A stretch of DNA of 64,000 bases. Source: Branchiostoma floridae (taxonomy: Eukaryota > Chordata > Leptocardii > Amphioxiformes > Branchiostomatidae). This document shows positions 1-11,326 of the stretch, one piece after another. The notes under the pieces were generated by a model that was given only the letters and a program-made list of their open reading frames with translations, made no database searches and was not told where the DNA came from. Made by a program: the position numbers and the translations under genes. Each line of letters begins with the position of its first letter. The stretch's first letter is position 1. The DNA lies in NCBI RefSeq assembly GCF_000003815.2, contig NC_049980.1, forward strand, positions 4,697,386-4,761,385, written 5' to 3'.

Positions 1-159
1 ATAGTGATTTCTATGGAGAGACAAAGGGTTTTTATCTTGCCTTGGAGTGTTACTTGCAACAAGGACGTTATATCCTTTGCATGACGAATTCGCTCGTACC
101 TTTCACAAAGCAACATGGCGGCTGCTACATTACGTCACTGTCACGTGACTGAAAACATT
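1..159. other. Left flank downstream of the collagen-like gene
   Basis: Short non-coding stretch at the left edge, 3' of the minus-strand collagen-like gene. I see no ORF, repeat or clear AATAAA signal on the minus strand here. Confidence 0.4.
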
Positions 160-1014
160 CTATTTTGTGCACACGACGCATGTGACCTCCCTCCCTTCAA
201 CGTAGGGTGGGCACGGCAGTGACCAACAGCGGGCCTCCACGAGGTAGAACAGCGCGCCGTTGTCGTTCCCTTCTCCGCCTGACAAAATCTCGGGCTCCCC
301 GTCCATACACACAAACTCCGTACGGCCGGCGTGGTCCCAGTGTTCAGCCATCAGGTAGCCACCGTACTCCCGCGTCCAGCCTTCTGGACAGGTCTTACGG
401 GCGGGGATCATCAGCTGCGCGCGACGGGAAAGACTGTAGCAAGCTGCACAGGGCACGTCACGGTCTTGAAGAGCCCTGTCGTATACTGCGTTTGAGTAGA
501 TTTGGTACTCGGCAGCGTGCAAATATGCCCTCGCTGCCGAAACCTCATCGTCATACCAGCCCCACTCCGGGTCTGCAGGGAGGCACTGGTAGTTGCTTCC
601 TCCTCCGTTGTGGTTGTACCACTCTCCGCCGGCGAGCCCAGAGTACACGGTCACCGTACCCGTACTCTCGTCACACGATTTCCTCCCCCACCGGATATAC
701 ACAGCTCCTCCACCCAATCCTTTCGCGCCTTGGCTGCCTTTCTGTCCCGGAGCTCCTTCCCCACCCTTCTGGCCCTCCACGCCGTGTGGTCCGAGCTTCC
801 CGGGACGGCCTGTCACTCCCTTCTCCCCGCGAACGCCCCTCGGTCCCTCCTGTCCTATGTCCCCTTTCGGTCCGTGCGGAGCCACCACCGTGATGTTGTT
901 TTCCATCTGCTTGGGACATGACCCTTCCTCACCCTCCGATTCTACCGCAAGGCAGGCAGAGAACAGAAACAGTGCAGAAAGTACGAGAAGGACAACCGTA
1001 GCTTGACTGTCCAT
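160..1014 (-). CDS. Secreted short collagen-like protein (short-chain collagen C4-like), single exon
   Basis: A 284-aa protein read in one exon from an ATG at 1014. Residues 1-23 form a hydrophobic signal peptide (VVLLVLSALFLFSACLA). About 18 uninterrupted Gly-X-Y triplets follow at about residues 49-102 (GPKGDIGQEGPRG onward), long enough for a short trimeric collagen stalk. The rest, from AVYIRWGRKSC to the end, is a Cys-rich globular domain with WYNHNGGGSNYQCLP and a Cys-X-X-Cys terminus (CVVC). This Gly-X-Y plus RWGR/Y-SG/GGGxNYxCLP arrangement matches proteins annotated in invertebrates as short-chain collagen C4-like; that match is from memory. An extracellular or immune-lectin-like role is inference. 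NIT near residue 40 is a possible N-glycosylation site. The antisense strand is open over much of the same span because of GC-rich codons; those ORFs are shadows. The gene lies about 700 bp downstream of, and on the same strand as, the ammonium transporter. Confidence 0.82.
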   Translation of the reverse strand: MDSQATVVLLVLSALFLFSACLAVESEGEEGSCPKQMENNITVVAPHGPKGDIGQEGPRGVRGEKGVTGRPGKLGPHGVEGQKGGEGAPGQKGSQGAKGLGGGAVYIRWGRKSCDESTGTVTVYSGLAGGEWYNHNGGGSNYQCLPADPEWGWYDDEVSAARAYLHAAEYQIYSNAVYDRALQDRDVPCAACYSLSRRAQLMIPARKTCPEGWTREYGGYLMAEHWDHAGRTEFVCMDGEPEILSGGEGNDNGALFYLVEARCWSLPCPPYVEGREVTCVVCTK

Positions 1015-1096
1015 CCTGCTTTTAATGCCTAGAGATCGGCAAGCTGCTACTTCGACGGTAGGGCAGAATGGTTTGAAAGTAGTCTTCTTAACTCTT

Positions 1097-1105
1097 CTTA
1101 TATAG
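1097..1105 (-). promoter_or_regulatory. TATA-like box for the collagen-like gene
   Basis: On the minus strand this reads CTATATAAG, about 83 bp upstream of the ATG at 1014. That fits a TATA box with a 5'UTR of about 50 nt. No other core elements were identified. Confidence 0.4.
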
Positions 1106-1710
1106 ACATGTCTAAATATAATTCACAGATAAAATATGACATTATATGCTGAAACTGCTACAATTTTACCCTAGAACTTCATTGTTAAGCCGGAAATGGT
1201 GGCGGTTCTCCTATGTTATCATCTTCAACATCTGCTTTTTTTACTTTTGAATCGGCAGTACACAGTGAAAAACGCCAAGCAAACGTTTGGGCTTTTCCTT
1301 ATAATTTTGCAGTGCATTGTTTTTTTGCCATCGATGGATTTGTTATCTTTTTTTGCATGCATTTGGAATATTTTCCACCTAAATATGGCGTACGACAGCA
1401 AAACACACTGAATAGGGAACTAAATCTGCAGCATCAGCACGGAAAAGGGCAAGCTACACTATCCTGATTAAGCAATCAGCTCATGCAGGGAAGTTGAATT
1501 GGCAAAAAATTACCAACAGGACGTCGTCAACAAGAGGTAAGCTAATACTGGACAGTGATCTGCTATCTATTTTCAGTAGCATTTTTAAACCTCAAGAAAA
1601 ATGTACGTACAAGAAATGAGATCGAGTGCTACAGTTAGTGTCACATCAGTAGATTGGCTCAGAGTCTACAAATGGGGACAAATTATGAGTGATGTCAAAT
1701 TAAATCATAT
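1106..1710. other. Intergenic: transporter 3' flank and collagen-like gene upstream
   Basis: AT-rich, with no coding potential I can support. It should contain the 3'UTR of the minus-strand ammonium transporter (stop at 1711-1713) and the upstream region of the collagen-like gene. Two short plus-strand ORFs at 1196-1467 resemble no known family and overlap in different frames. Confidence 0.4.
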
Positions 1711-4700
1711 CTAATTATTCTTAGTTTGCTCTTCTTCCATTGCCCTACGTAGAATCCAGTTTCTGTCAAAGTTGATCGGATCATTTGAATCTCCACCGTC
1801 TCCAGTTCCGTTCGGCTGGTAGGGGCGGTCCGTTTTAACAGTCTTGAACAGGGAGCGCACGATTGCGAACACTCCACGTTTGCCACCCGCCACCGCCATG
1901 TCTTGGTCAGTCCCCTTCCCGTCATCCTCCACGTCCGCGACCGCCATGTTGTTTTCGGCCGCCATCTTGTTTTCGTGGTCGTCACAGATGGTGAGGTAAC
2001 GCTGAATTTCTTCGTACGGGTCGTCGTTCTGGTCGATCTCGTGTTCGCATATGTCCGCTCCAAGTTCCTCCTCCTCTTCGGACATGCGCAGACCCATAGT
2101 CACGTCTATCAGCTACAGAATTATAATTAAAAGAACAAAATCTGATCACAAAATGCACTATAAAGAAAACAATGTGAAGGACAAAATAGTCTTTACAGAT
2201 CATATTCCCTGAATTCAGGCCATGTCTACATGCGAGAGGGCAAAAAAGGCAGGTATAATAGTATGTCTACATCTTCAAAATAGAGATGTTGCACGTTGTA
2301 ACAAGAATTTATGTGAAAGGGCATGATCACAACCAACAGGTCTTTTATTCCTATATTCAGGAAATTTAGAAAGTGTCACTATGCCCTGTTGGCCTTGCAC
2401 TTTAACAATTACAATCAAGCCAGGCTACGTCTCTTAAGCTACTTCATTTTTACAACTAACAAACCACGTGTTAATGAAGGTTCAAACAAAACAACAATGT
2501 TATGGTTCATGACCCCACTTAGGTCGGTAATCTCTAGTAGACTACCACACGACGGTAAAAGGTTGTCTCGCAAGAATGTCAGTTCGCAACAAGGGACGTC
2601 GTTTCGCAACAAGGTACAAGTCGTTTCGCAACAAGTTACAAATCGTTTCGTAACATTAAATTTTGCACACGACATAAAATGTATTTCGGTGCCCCTTGTT
2701 AGATGTTTACATAGCTTAATCTTTATTTCTCTAATTAACAAGGCCTACCTTGAGTAAGACAAAGGAGACGCCGGCGCCCCAGAGGATGATGACGACCACC
2801 GCGATCAGTTGGACCCCCAGCAGGTAAGGTCCCCCTCCGTACAGAAGCCCTGGGGAGGGGGGCAAAATGTGACAGAATACATCAAACAATATAAATATAG
2901 ACTGCAGCGTCACCTTTTCCTTGTCTTTATCGTATTGCAGTTGAAAAATTTGGTTATGTGGTACTTTGAAGATGGTTCGTGTAACGGAGAGGACAATAGA
3001 TACACTCATCGCATGAAGGTGGCTGAATGGACAAAAGAAATTCAGTCATGAATCGGGATGAAGAGGGTATAGACTCCTTCACTTTGGAACCGCATTCTTC
3101 ACAGCACAGTAGCGACACCTAGCTGCAGTTTGAAGTAGAACAGTTAGAATCGACCTGTATGACGAAAGTGACACTTAACAGTCACCGCACATTATCCTCT
3201 TGCAAAGCACTTAGATTATGTATAAAGAAAATTTGTTATCCATGGATTCTTTTAAATGATATCTTTTTTAGATCTTTAACCCTCAAACCATCGTATGGGG
3301 TCAAAACCGACCCCAGTCGTATATTAATATGTGCCATTATGACATTTCTGGTTGAAAACAAATTTCGAAACATTGCCGTCTTGGCATGCCGAGCCTTTTC
3401 AAAATTCTACTGTACTGATCTGCGGATCGTTCAACTTGAAAGGGGGTCAAAGTTGATCTCATAATTATGCTTACACTTTAACTCTTAGACGCACGTACCC
3501 TTTCTACCGAAGGAAAAGTTCTCCAGGCCGTCGTTTAGAGCGAAGAGTCCCACGGCCAGCATGCCCCATATGGCGGCGAACCCGTGCACTGGCACCGCTC
3601 CAACTGGGTCGTCTGAAAACACGCGTTATGAAAAACGGTCTCGTATATGCAGTATTAACCCAAAGGTTATGATTTGGTGCAGTGCAGTTTCTGTGTGTTT
3701 TGCCAGGGGGCGCTAAGGTTTCGCACAGGGTAAAGTCTGCCATCGATATCTGATCCATATCTCGCATTGTCGTACTAACGGATGCTTTGTCGGCACCACA
3801 AAACGTACAGTGGCGTACTGTTGACTACAAACTACAAACGTTAAATGTATTAACTAAAATTCTACTATAACTAAAATTCTACTATAACTATAGCATAAAA
3901 ACTTGAATCTTAATATTAGGTGGATCAAACACTGTGTGCCTTTAAATTTTCTGATGCCAAAACAATCTCCAATGTTTAAGTATTAACTAAGCTATTCATT
4001 TTTTGGAATGCACGTATCATCGCAGACTCATTTCAGAACCTCCGATGTATCTTAGTGGTCTTGGTACTAATTATAGCCTAGTACGACGGAAATAATGAAT
4101 GAAAAATACAGATTAATCTTTGAAGATCCTGATAGTAAGATTGAAATATCCTGGAATACATTCTCCTACGCAGTGACATCCAACGGCGCCAGCAAACCGC
4201 TTCTTGTCTGCACTCTGCTATCTCAACCGTCACCATCAGTTCCTGTGGGCGTCACCAAAACCAGCTGTCAGCCAATTAGAGAATAGGCCTTTCAGTTTTC
4301 AAAAGTGATCTCGCATATATAAGGGTAAGATCATTAATATTTATAAGCAGGGTGGCCAGGAACTGGTGGTGACAGTTGAGCTAGCGGAGTACAGACAAGA
4401 GGCAGTGTGCTGGCGCCGTTGGATGTCTCTGCGTAGGAGAATTTGCCTGGAATAGTTTATACCAAGAGTTGGAGTCCACGCACGTACCTATCTTCAGGTA
4501 GTTCAGTAAAGGGACGCCGAGATCAGCGCACAGTCCTCCGAAAGACCCGATCACCAGACCTCCGAACGGACTAGCTATCGCACAGATCGCTGGGTAATAG
4601 AAGACAAATTTAAAAAAAAGGAATAAATAAAAACGCCTGAATGTAAGTTCATCTGTGACGGTAGTCATGAAACATTATGTTACAATTTTTAAACTCTCTG

Positions 4701-7700
4701 TCCGTACACAAAAATAACGCGCTTACCAACAAGCTCACGATCAGTGAAAGAGGCCATCTACATCAGAGCCCACCAACCTTCCCTCAACCAAGACGGGGGC
4801 CCATACCGACTGTCAAGCACCTTTGACCTTTTGCTGACGTCACACTTCCGTTCCAGTATGTCATGTGTGACATAGGCTCTGGGTCATTTCAACTTGATAA
4901 GGATCAGAGGACTGATTGAAAGCTTGTTGGTAAGCGCTTTATTTTTGTGTACAGACATATAGTTTGAAAACTATAGAAAAATGCTAATTATAACACTTTA
5001 CATCCAACACTTTAATTAACATTATAGTGACTTACCCCTCTAAATTCTCGGACGAACTACGTCGACCTTATTCACAGAATGAATGACCCTTCTATCTGCA
5101 GAAGTGACGCCAGGAACACACCACGTTTACTATGTATCCCACCTACATATTAAAATGAACTATATATCATGCTATGAGGCTGAAGTGCCCTGATTGGCCT
5201 CCTTTATACATCTTACAAAGTAGTCATCTTGATCCTGAAGAAGGCGATGTGGTCGTTGAAAATTTTATCCGTTTGTACTTTTGTGTTGAAAGAAAAGTTT
5301 AGCATTTTGATACGATTACTACCAACACAAATGAGCTTCCAAGCCCAAAGATGGGGCCTAACTTACCGGTGACAGACACCAGGCCACCTAGGATGCCGTT
5401 GACGATGTCGCCGACGTTGAACTGTCCTTTTTTGGTAGCGTAACTTGGAACACAACACGTAAAAGTATACCAATTCATTCATTAATTTGCTAGCCTGGAT
5501 GCCAAACTGTTTTCAAGGATTACACAGACCAGCTCCTTGGCTCCATGACCTTGAGGAAACTTGCACCACAGGCTCTTGAGTTAGATCCTGAGCTACTACA
5601 ACTAACTGTGGTGCCATGCCACTTGTGATGTGAGTAGTCATCAATCACAGCTTCTTCTGCAGTTTGAGAGAATTTCCGAAGGTATCTGACACAGGGAGCC
5701 TGTGGTAAAATTTTATCGGGGCATGATGGCACTGGAGACGAGAAGCTGACCTGCGTAGGCCCTGCAAACAGTCTTGCTTCTAGGCTATTTGGTGTTGTCG
5801 ACATTGAAACAAAGCAGTTATAAGTGGATACCAAGGGTAGTGAGATAGTATGTATATGGTTTAAAATACACATCATGTCGATACACATTGTTAAAAAAAA
5901 CACACGATTTGATCATTAAATAGTGGTTTTCTAATTAGGCCACTCAACATGGCGTTACGGAATGAGTTAACTTTATCTGTAGGAAATACATGAATTCTTG
6001 TAGGAGTTGAAGAGTTTTGTTACTAGAAATGACGGTAGAAAATCTTCAAAGGTTAGGAAGTATGTTTCTTTCTAGGTCATCACTGAAGACCAGCATCATT
6101 CTACTTTTGATTGAGAGTAAGTTACCTGTAGACAACACCTACAATTCCTCCTCCCAAGGAACCCAACATGGTAGACACGGCAGACCTGAAAACAGAACAA
6201 GTTACAAATTTTTAAGTTAAAGTACACAAAAGTAAACCAGATGAATGGTGTTCTAAACGTTGTCTACTTTTTTTCTTATAACGTCCCTTTACGTTACAAA
6301 GCAGAAACGAAATAAGAAATAAGCTCAGTTGTAGGTTTGCAACAAGTGACGGGGGCCGATACAGACTTCCAACCACCTTTGACCTGGTCCTCACGTCACT
6401 TCCGGAAAGTGACGTGTGTTGAGCATCCGGATACTTAAGCATTATGAAGAATAACAAAAACAGACAAACAAACAAACAAGCAAACAAGACCGGAGGACTA
6501 GGTAAAAACTTGGTGAGTCACAATTTTTATTTTGCAGTTGTCAAGTTATGCCGGACTTCCCTTCATAACATTAACTGTCATATCAAATTTGCAACTTTTT
6601 TCGAGTTTTGAACTCTCACCTTGCGGCTAGTTGCCATTTCCCTCCTTGGATACCGTAGGTACTTCCGCAGTTAAATCCAAGCCAACCCCACCTAGACAGA
6701 AAAAAATATAATTCAACACTGGTTATGCATTTTGTAAAGTAAAAAAAAATCTGTGTAAATTGCAATGTATGTCGTAATATATGTATATCAGCCAAGCCGA
6801 AAAAAATATGTCTTAACAGATCTCCGTCCCAGAATACTTGTATATTCACTATATTTTAGATACCAGGGCCTGGTACCATTCAACTTTTCACAGCTGAAAT
6901 ACAATATTATAAGAGGATTTCGGCTGAAATTTGACATTCCAAACCTACATGTATATATCAAGTTTAATCTATGTTCTACTCAAGAAGGTTTGTCTTTAGG
7001 CTTAATCTTTATTTGAAGTATGCGTTAACCAATTCTGAATGTTTTTGATGTGCGCGAGGCTAGTATAGGTACTTTACCGTATAATGTGAAGTAGCATGCG
7101 TGGTTAACTTCCTAAATTTGGTCATATCTATCGGAAAATAATACTCTTTTGTGGAGTTTAGGACTCCTTTTTAGGGCCTTCACACTGAAACCGAATTAGC
7201 AGGAATCAAGTAGAACCAGTCGGAATGAAGTATTTGTAAAATTCGTGCCACATTCCTAGTGTATTTTTCTGGAAATTCTCACTGCATCCCAGATATTCTT
7301 TTGGCCACATTCTGGTAGGATTCAAAATGGAGATAAGAAAGTTTCGAATAGTGTTGGAATGCCGTAGAACGCGGTCATAACGCCGTTAGAATAGTTAAAA
7401 TACACTTCGAAGCCACTTTGAATGCCGTTCGATATTTCTCCACTGCAAATGCACCTCGAAAGTTTTTAGCGTGTCAGAAACTTTCGGGCCAGCCAAAAGA
7501 ACGGTCACAAATATCCTGAATGCGGTGAGATTTTCTAGAATACACTACGAATTCCCAGGAATAGAAAAGAACTTTTATTCTGACGGCATTCCGGCTCATT
7601 CTTGCTCTCGCGTGAAGGGGGCTTTAAGAACGTGGGCAGCACTCTCCCTACCACAGCATGAACGTCCCGAGCAGCACGTTCGTCGGTGAGGACATCTCGG

Positions 7701-8187
7701 GCGAGCCTTTCTCGTCATCGAAGCGCCCAATCCGCGGCTTCAGCAGGAGAGTGGCCACCAGCCCGCAGGACGCCCCGCACAGGTGCACGGCCCCCGTCCC
7801 CGCAACGTCTATCACTCCCATCTGGGGACGGGCAGGGTAAACTATGATTTATTGNNNNNNNNNNNNNNNNNNNNNNNNNNNNNNNNNNNNNNNNNNNNNN
7901 NNNNNNNNNNNNNNNNNNNNNNNNNNNNNNNNNNNNNNNNNNNNNNNNNNNNNNAGAAAAGAAAACAATTGTGGGGTTTTTGTTCACAGTGAACAAATAA
8001 AAATACGTAGTGTCTGCACACACATACAAAATATTCATACATATACACACACATACGCGCACGCGCGTACTTTGGTATTCATCCAAACGTTTTCCGAAAG
8101 TAGGTACGTGCGAAGTAACGTTCTTAGTCTTAATATAATGATAATATGAAAATAGATTCGCCAAACCCACTAAATTCACAATTATCA

Positions 8188-8243
<56 letters not shown>

Positions 8244-8280
8244 TCACACAAACAGACAGACACACACATAATCAAACACA

Positions 8281-8337
<57 letters not shown>

Positions 8338-10747
8338 ACAGACACACACAGAGACACCCACGTATGCATACATACGCAGACAGACACAACTCACACACAT
8401 ACATAACGTTACAAGCACATACAACACCATTTATACACGCAAACACACACATTAACTATATAGGTGGCTTCCATCCTTGTCTGTGACAATGCACTCTACA
8501 AAAGTTGAAACCCTACCGTGTATAGGAAGCCGTTAGGTGCCCAGATCCAGTGTGCAGGGAAGACGTAGACAACTGTACAACATCTAATGTTGAAACCCTA
8601 CCGTGTATAGGAAGCCGTTAGGTGCCCAGATCCAGTGTGCAGGGAAGATGTAGACCACTGTACAACATCTAGAGTTGAAACCCTACCGTGTACAGGAATC
8701 CGTTAGGAGCCCAGATCCAGTGTGCCGGGAAGATGTAGACCACCGTGTTCAGCATGGAGAACACGATGTAGGAGTTGAGCTTCGTCCGCTCGGCCATTGC
8801 CCCCGACACGATGGTGGTGCTGGTGGTGGCGAAGGACAGCTGGAAGATGAACTTGGCGAAAACCTACGAATGCATGAAAGAATATTTGAATGAAGGTTAT
8901 AGATATAGAAGGTTTAGATACTGCAGACGGTGCAGATACAGATAGTGCAGATTTAGATAGGGCACATTTAGATAGTGCAGATGCAGATGTTGCAGGTGCT
9001 ACAGAAATAGATACAGATGCTAAGGATACAGATGGTGCAGGCACAGACGGTACAGATGCAGATTGTGCAGATACAGATAGTGCAGATATAGATGTTGCAG
9101 ATGCAAATGGTGTTGATGCATATCGTACAGATACAGATGGTGCAGATACAGACGGTGCAGATGCAGATGGTGCATATACAGATACTGTAGATACAGATGT
9201 TGCAGATACAGACGGTGCAGATGCCGATGATGCAGATACAGATAATGTAGATACAGATTTTGCAGATGCAAATGGTGTCGATGCATATCGTACAGATAAA
9301 GATTGCACAGATACAGATGGTGCATATACAAATGGTGCAGATACCGATGGTGCAGATAAAGATGGGACAGATACAAATGGTGCAGATACAGATGGTGCAC
9401 AAAAAGATTACATAGATACAAATAATGCAGGTACAGATTGTGCAGATACAGACGGTTCAGATACAGATGGTGCAGATACAAATGGCTCAGATACAGAAAG
9501 TGCAGATAAAGATTGCACAAATACAGATGGTGCAGATAAAGATTGCACAAATACAGATGGTGCAGATAAAGATTGCACAAATCAAATAGTGCAGCTATAG
9601 ATGGTGCAGATACAAATAGCGCAGATATAGAATGTGCAGATAAAGATTGCTCCGATACAGATTGTGCAGATGTCAATGCAGATACGGACATACCACGCCC
9701 ATGTGCTCGTCGTCCGAGTCCAGGAACCAGTCTCCGACGCCGCAGAAGGCGTTGGTCCCTGCCGCCATGCCGAAGGTGATCCCGAAGCCGAACATCCAGT
9801 AGGTCAGCCCGCCGAACACCACGTCCACCGCGTTCTTCACCATGATGTTCACCTCGTTCTTAGACGACACGTTCCCGCACTCCAGCAGACCAAAACCTGC
9901 ATGTAAGAAACAAGAGTTCGGGGATCGCATACCTCCATGAAATATCTAGAGCCTTTGAAAATTTGTTATTGCTTCATATTGTCTCATTCGTTATGCAAAT
10001 GATGTACTTAGCATTGTGATTTCCTGAACAAAACTACATACAAAAATATTGTGCAAAAGTCTTTTCCTTTTGCTCAACGTTCTGCTGTAGTACTAAGGTC
10101 ATTCACTAGAGGGCCCAAAATCAATATGCCGAATATCATGACAATTCGTGCTGAGGCTCTAGAATTTTGTTGAACATAAGTATCAGGAGACATAGAAACA
10201 CACAGACACGCCAGAAACAATAATTCAATTTTTCGTGGCCGTAAAACTTGATTTTTCTTTAAGAAACGCTAGAGGGGACCCGGGGAGGTAGAGATATACC
10301 ACGTTTTCTCAAGTAAAAGGGTTATCTACCATATGACAAACATTACCAAAAAATGTCCTGTACACAGAATATCAAATTTGGACATTCTGCTGCACTATCG
10401 TGGAAAGACGCCAGGGATCGAAATCCAACCAACTTAACAGAATTGTTCTCATCCATTTTTGTTACATGATATATTAAAGTTTGAATAAAGAGTGGGATAC
10501 GTAAATTCATTTAGTGTGCTGTAGTCTTACCTGACTGCATGGTGAAGATGATAAACGAACTGGTTAAAATCCACGTCGCGTCGTCCCAACTCAAACTGTC
10601 CCCGGCTACAGGGGCTGAGGTCCCGTTGTTCGGTACGGCAGAGGCCGGGGTGGTGCCGCTGTAGCTCTCATTGTCCACGGCGGTTTGGTTGGCGAAAGTC
10701 GCGTTGAGAAAGGCGTCCAGCACGGTTGTGGTTGTAGAGGTGTCCAT
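1711..10747 (-). CDS. AMT: AMT-type ammonium transporter 1 (11 coding exons, 564 aa)
   Basis: Membrane channel/transporter of the Amt/Mep/Rh superfamily that conducts ammonium/ammonia. Coding exons in transcription order: 10747-10531, 9896-9694, 8863-8687, 7821-7652, 6691-6620, 6185-6126, 5443-5367, 4589-4488, 3612-3499, 2849-2749 and 2112-1711. All have GT-AG borders, the phases join, and the total is 1695 nt including stop. The hallmark opening DDATWILTSSFIIFTMQSG comes after a 50-residue N-terminus rich in Asn-X-Ser/Thr. The twin pore histidines are H212 (GAVHL) and H369 (VPVHG); D204 matches the conserved Asp near the periplasmic vestibule of AmtB. WGWLGFNCGST is the Phe-gate region. The cytoplasmic tail begins SEEEEELGADICEHEI. 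A CAG immediately 5' of an A-run before the ATG suggests a 5'UTR intron. The minus orientation is divergent from the paralogue at 15310. Exon 3 has partial downstream copies, and intron 2 is almost wholly a minisatellite. Confidence 0.93.
2560..2665. repeat. Short-phrase repeat (minus strand: TTGTTGCGAAACGAC)
   Basis: Lies in the last intron of transporter 1. The phrase CTTGTTGCGAAACGACTT recurs about every 22-25 bp with small changes, at least three times when read on the minus strand. A related block lies at 27440-27545 on the plus strand. Confidence 0.6.
3276..3470. mobile_element. Possible small TTAA/CCCTCAA-end transposon remnant
   Basis: In the intron between exons 9 and 10 of transporter 1. 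It begins TTAACCCTCAAACCATCG and then a GGGGTC...GACCCC inverted motif. The left end matches the element starting at 49614. The right end is poorly preserved (AAAGGGGGTCAAAGTTG). The TTAA plus CCCT start suggests a piggyBac-like MITE, but this is weak. Confidence 0.35.
4639..4957. mobile_element. Foldback MITE with about 36-bp terminal arms
   Basis: Inside intron 7 of transporter 1. The left arm (4699-4735, TGTCCGTACACAAAAATAAC...) and right arm (4921-4957, ...TTTTTGTGTACAGACA) are inverted copies meeting around the sequence GCTTACCAACAAGCT. The flank 4639-4690 also recurs in the related copy at 16239-16434, so the element may extend left. A further fragment of the core is at 6336-6410. Confidence 0.7.
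6336..6425. mobile_element. Core fragment of the same MITE family
   Basis: Shares the string of GGGGGCC, ACCTTTGACC and tandem TGACGTCAC/CACTTCCG motifs with 4780-4860 and 16380-16440. No arms are visible. It lies in intron 5 of transporter 1. Confidence 0.45.
7171..7628. mobile_element. Degenerate inverted-repeat element (GGCCTTCACAC ends)
   Basis: Starts TTAGGGCCTTCACACTG and ends GCGTGAAGGGGGCTTTAA, an imperfect terminal inverted repeat. The interior is rich in GGAAT/ATTCC motifs and has no coding capacity. It lies just 3' of exon 4 of transporter 1, in intron 4. Confidence 0.5.
7855..7954. other. Assembly gap (100 N)
   Basis: Run of exactly 100 N in intron 3 of transporter 1, 34 bp upstream of exon 4. 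The length suggests a scaffold gap of unknown true size. ORFs spanning it are artefacts. Confidence 0.98.
8187..8460. repeat. (CA)n/(GA)n microsatellite tract
   Basis: Long CA run, then GA run, then degenerate CACA-rich sequence, in intron 3 of transporter 1. It explains the Cys/Val-rich ORFs on the other strand. Confidence 0.95.
8504..8686 (-). repeat. 85-bp tandem copies of the 3' end and donor of transporter-1 exon 3
   Basis: Units start at 8504, 8589 and 8674; the third is continuous with the true exon (8687-8863). Each copy carries, on the minus strand, the exon end coding for FPAHWIWAPNGFLYT, the splice donor (ACACG|GTAGGG) and the first intron bases. The two downstream copies are more alike than either is to the true exon (for example TATAGG against TACAGG), so one duplication followed another. 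Both keep a plausible donor. Confidence 0.9.
8890..9690. repeat. 15-bp minisatellite filling intron 2 of transporter 1
   Basis: About 50 degenerate copies of GATACAGATGGTGCA (plus strand). Because 15 is a multiple of 3, several frames stay open on both strands (a plus-strand frame reads Asp-Thr-Asp-Gly-Ala over and over for 236 codons). It occupies practically the whole 830-bp intron, right up to the exon 2 donor at 9693. I do not regard the ORFs as genes. Confidence 0.95.
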
Positions 10748-11021
10748 GTTTTTTTTTTTTTCTGAGTGAGAAATGCAGGAAAATAGAACATCCATGTTGG
10801 TCCAGTTAATAAGCTTATCATTCAAAGTCCTTCCCGCGTCTGGTGGCTCATAGGACGGCGCCCATCTCCGTATTAGTAGCCCTGGGCCACACAATTTGTG
10901 CAATCACTACAGCAGATGGCTAGTCCACTGGTAGTGGCGAACGTTGAACTTCCATACCGTTTCCCGAATGTTGAGTGCTAAGCAGAGAAAGCAGCATGTG
11001 ACATTTTAAAAGTCTTTGGTA

Positions 11022-11095
11022 TGACTCGACCGGGGATCGAACTCACAACCTACCGAATGAAAGGCGAATACTCTACCCATTCGGTTAAGCTCATA
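11022..11095 (-). repeat. tRNA-like SINE head or tRNA pseudogene
   Basis: On the minus strand it has an A-box-like TAACCGAATGGGTAGAG and a B box (GTGAGTTCGATCCCC) at tRNA spacing. The acceptor stem does not pair convincingly, so I read it as a SINE head or pseudogene. A second B-box-like motif on the same strand lies near 11720-11745. Confidence 0.5.
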
Positions 11096-11121
11096 GGAAA
11101 GAAAGAGACTCATGCAACGAT

Positions 11122-11326
11122 GGTTCACCCTTATCCGAGGGTAACATATATCCATTGTTTCTAAAAAAAAGGGTACTCAGGAATGTTAAGTCGATGGACA
11201 GTGGTTTCAAACTGTAATATTTTGAAAATGTTGAAATTTAAAACCACCATTCGCCCTTTTTGATATCTCAAAAATACTATTTTAAATACAACGAATATAG
11301 GTTACCCTGCGGATAAAGGTGTACAG
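11122..11326. mobile_element. MITE copy 1, GTTCACCTTTATCCG terminal repeats
   Basis: Starts GGTTCACCCTTATCCGAGG and ends in the inverted version (GGTTACCCTGCGGATAAAGG). The same family occurs at 33746-34072, 34991-35195 and 37441-37635; all have long inverted ends that include an ACCTATATCCGTTG-type inner motif. Confidence 0.8.

Noticed and set aside
207-1006. Long plus-strand ORFs antisense to the collagen-like gene
   Set aside because: Shadows of GC-rich Gly/Pro codons; the minus-strand protein has a signal peptide and a recognisable domain, while the plus-strand ones do not.
8890-9600. 236-codon plus-strand ORF with Asp-Thr-Asp-Gly-Ala repeats
   Set aside because: Product of a 15-bp minisatellite inside a well-supported intron of the minus-strand transporter; several other frames are equally open.
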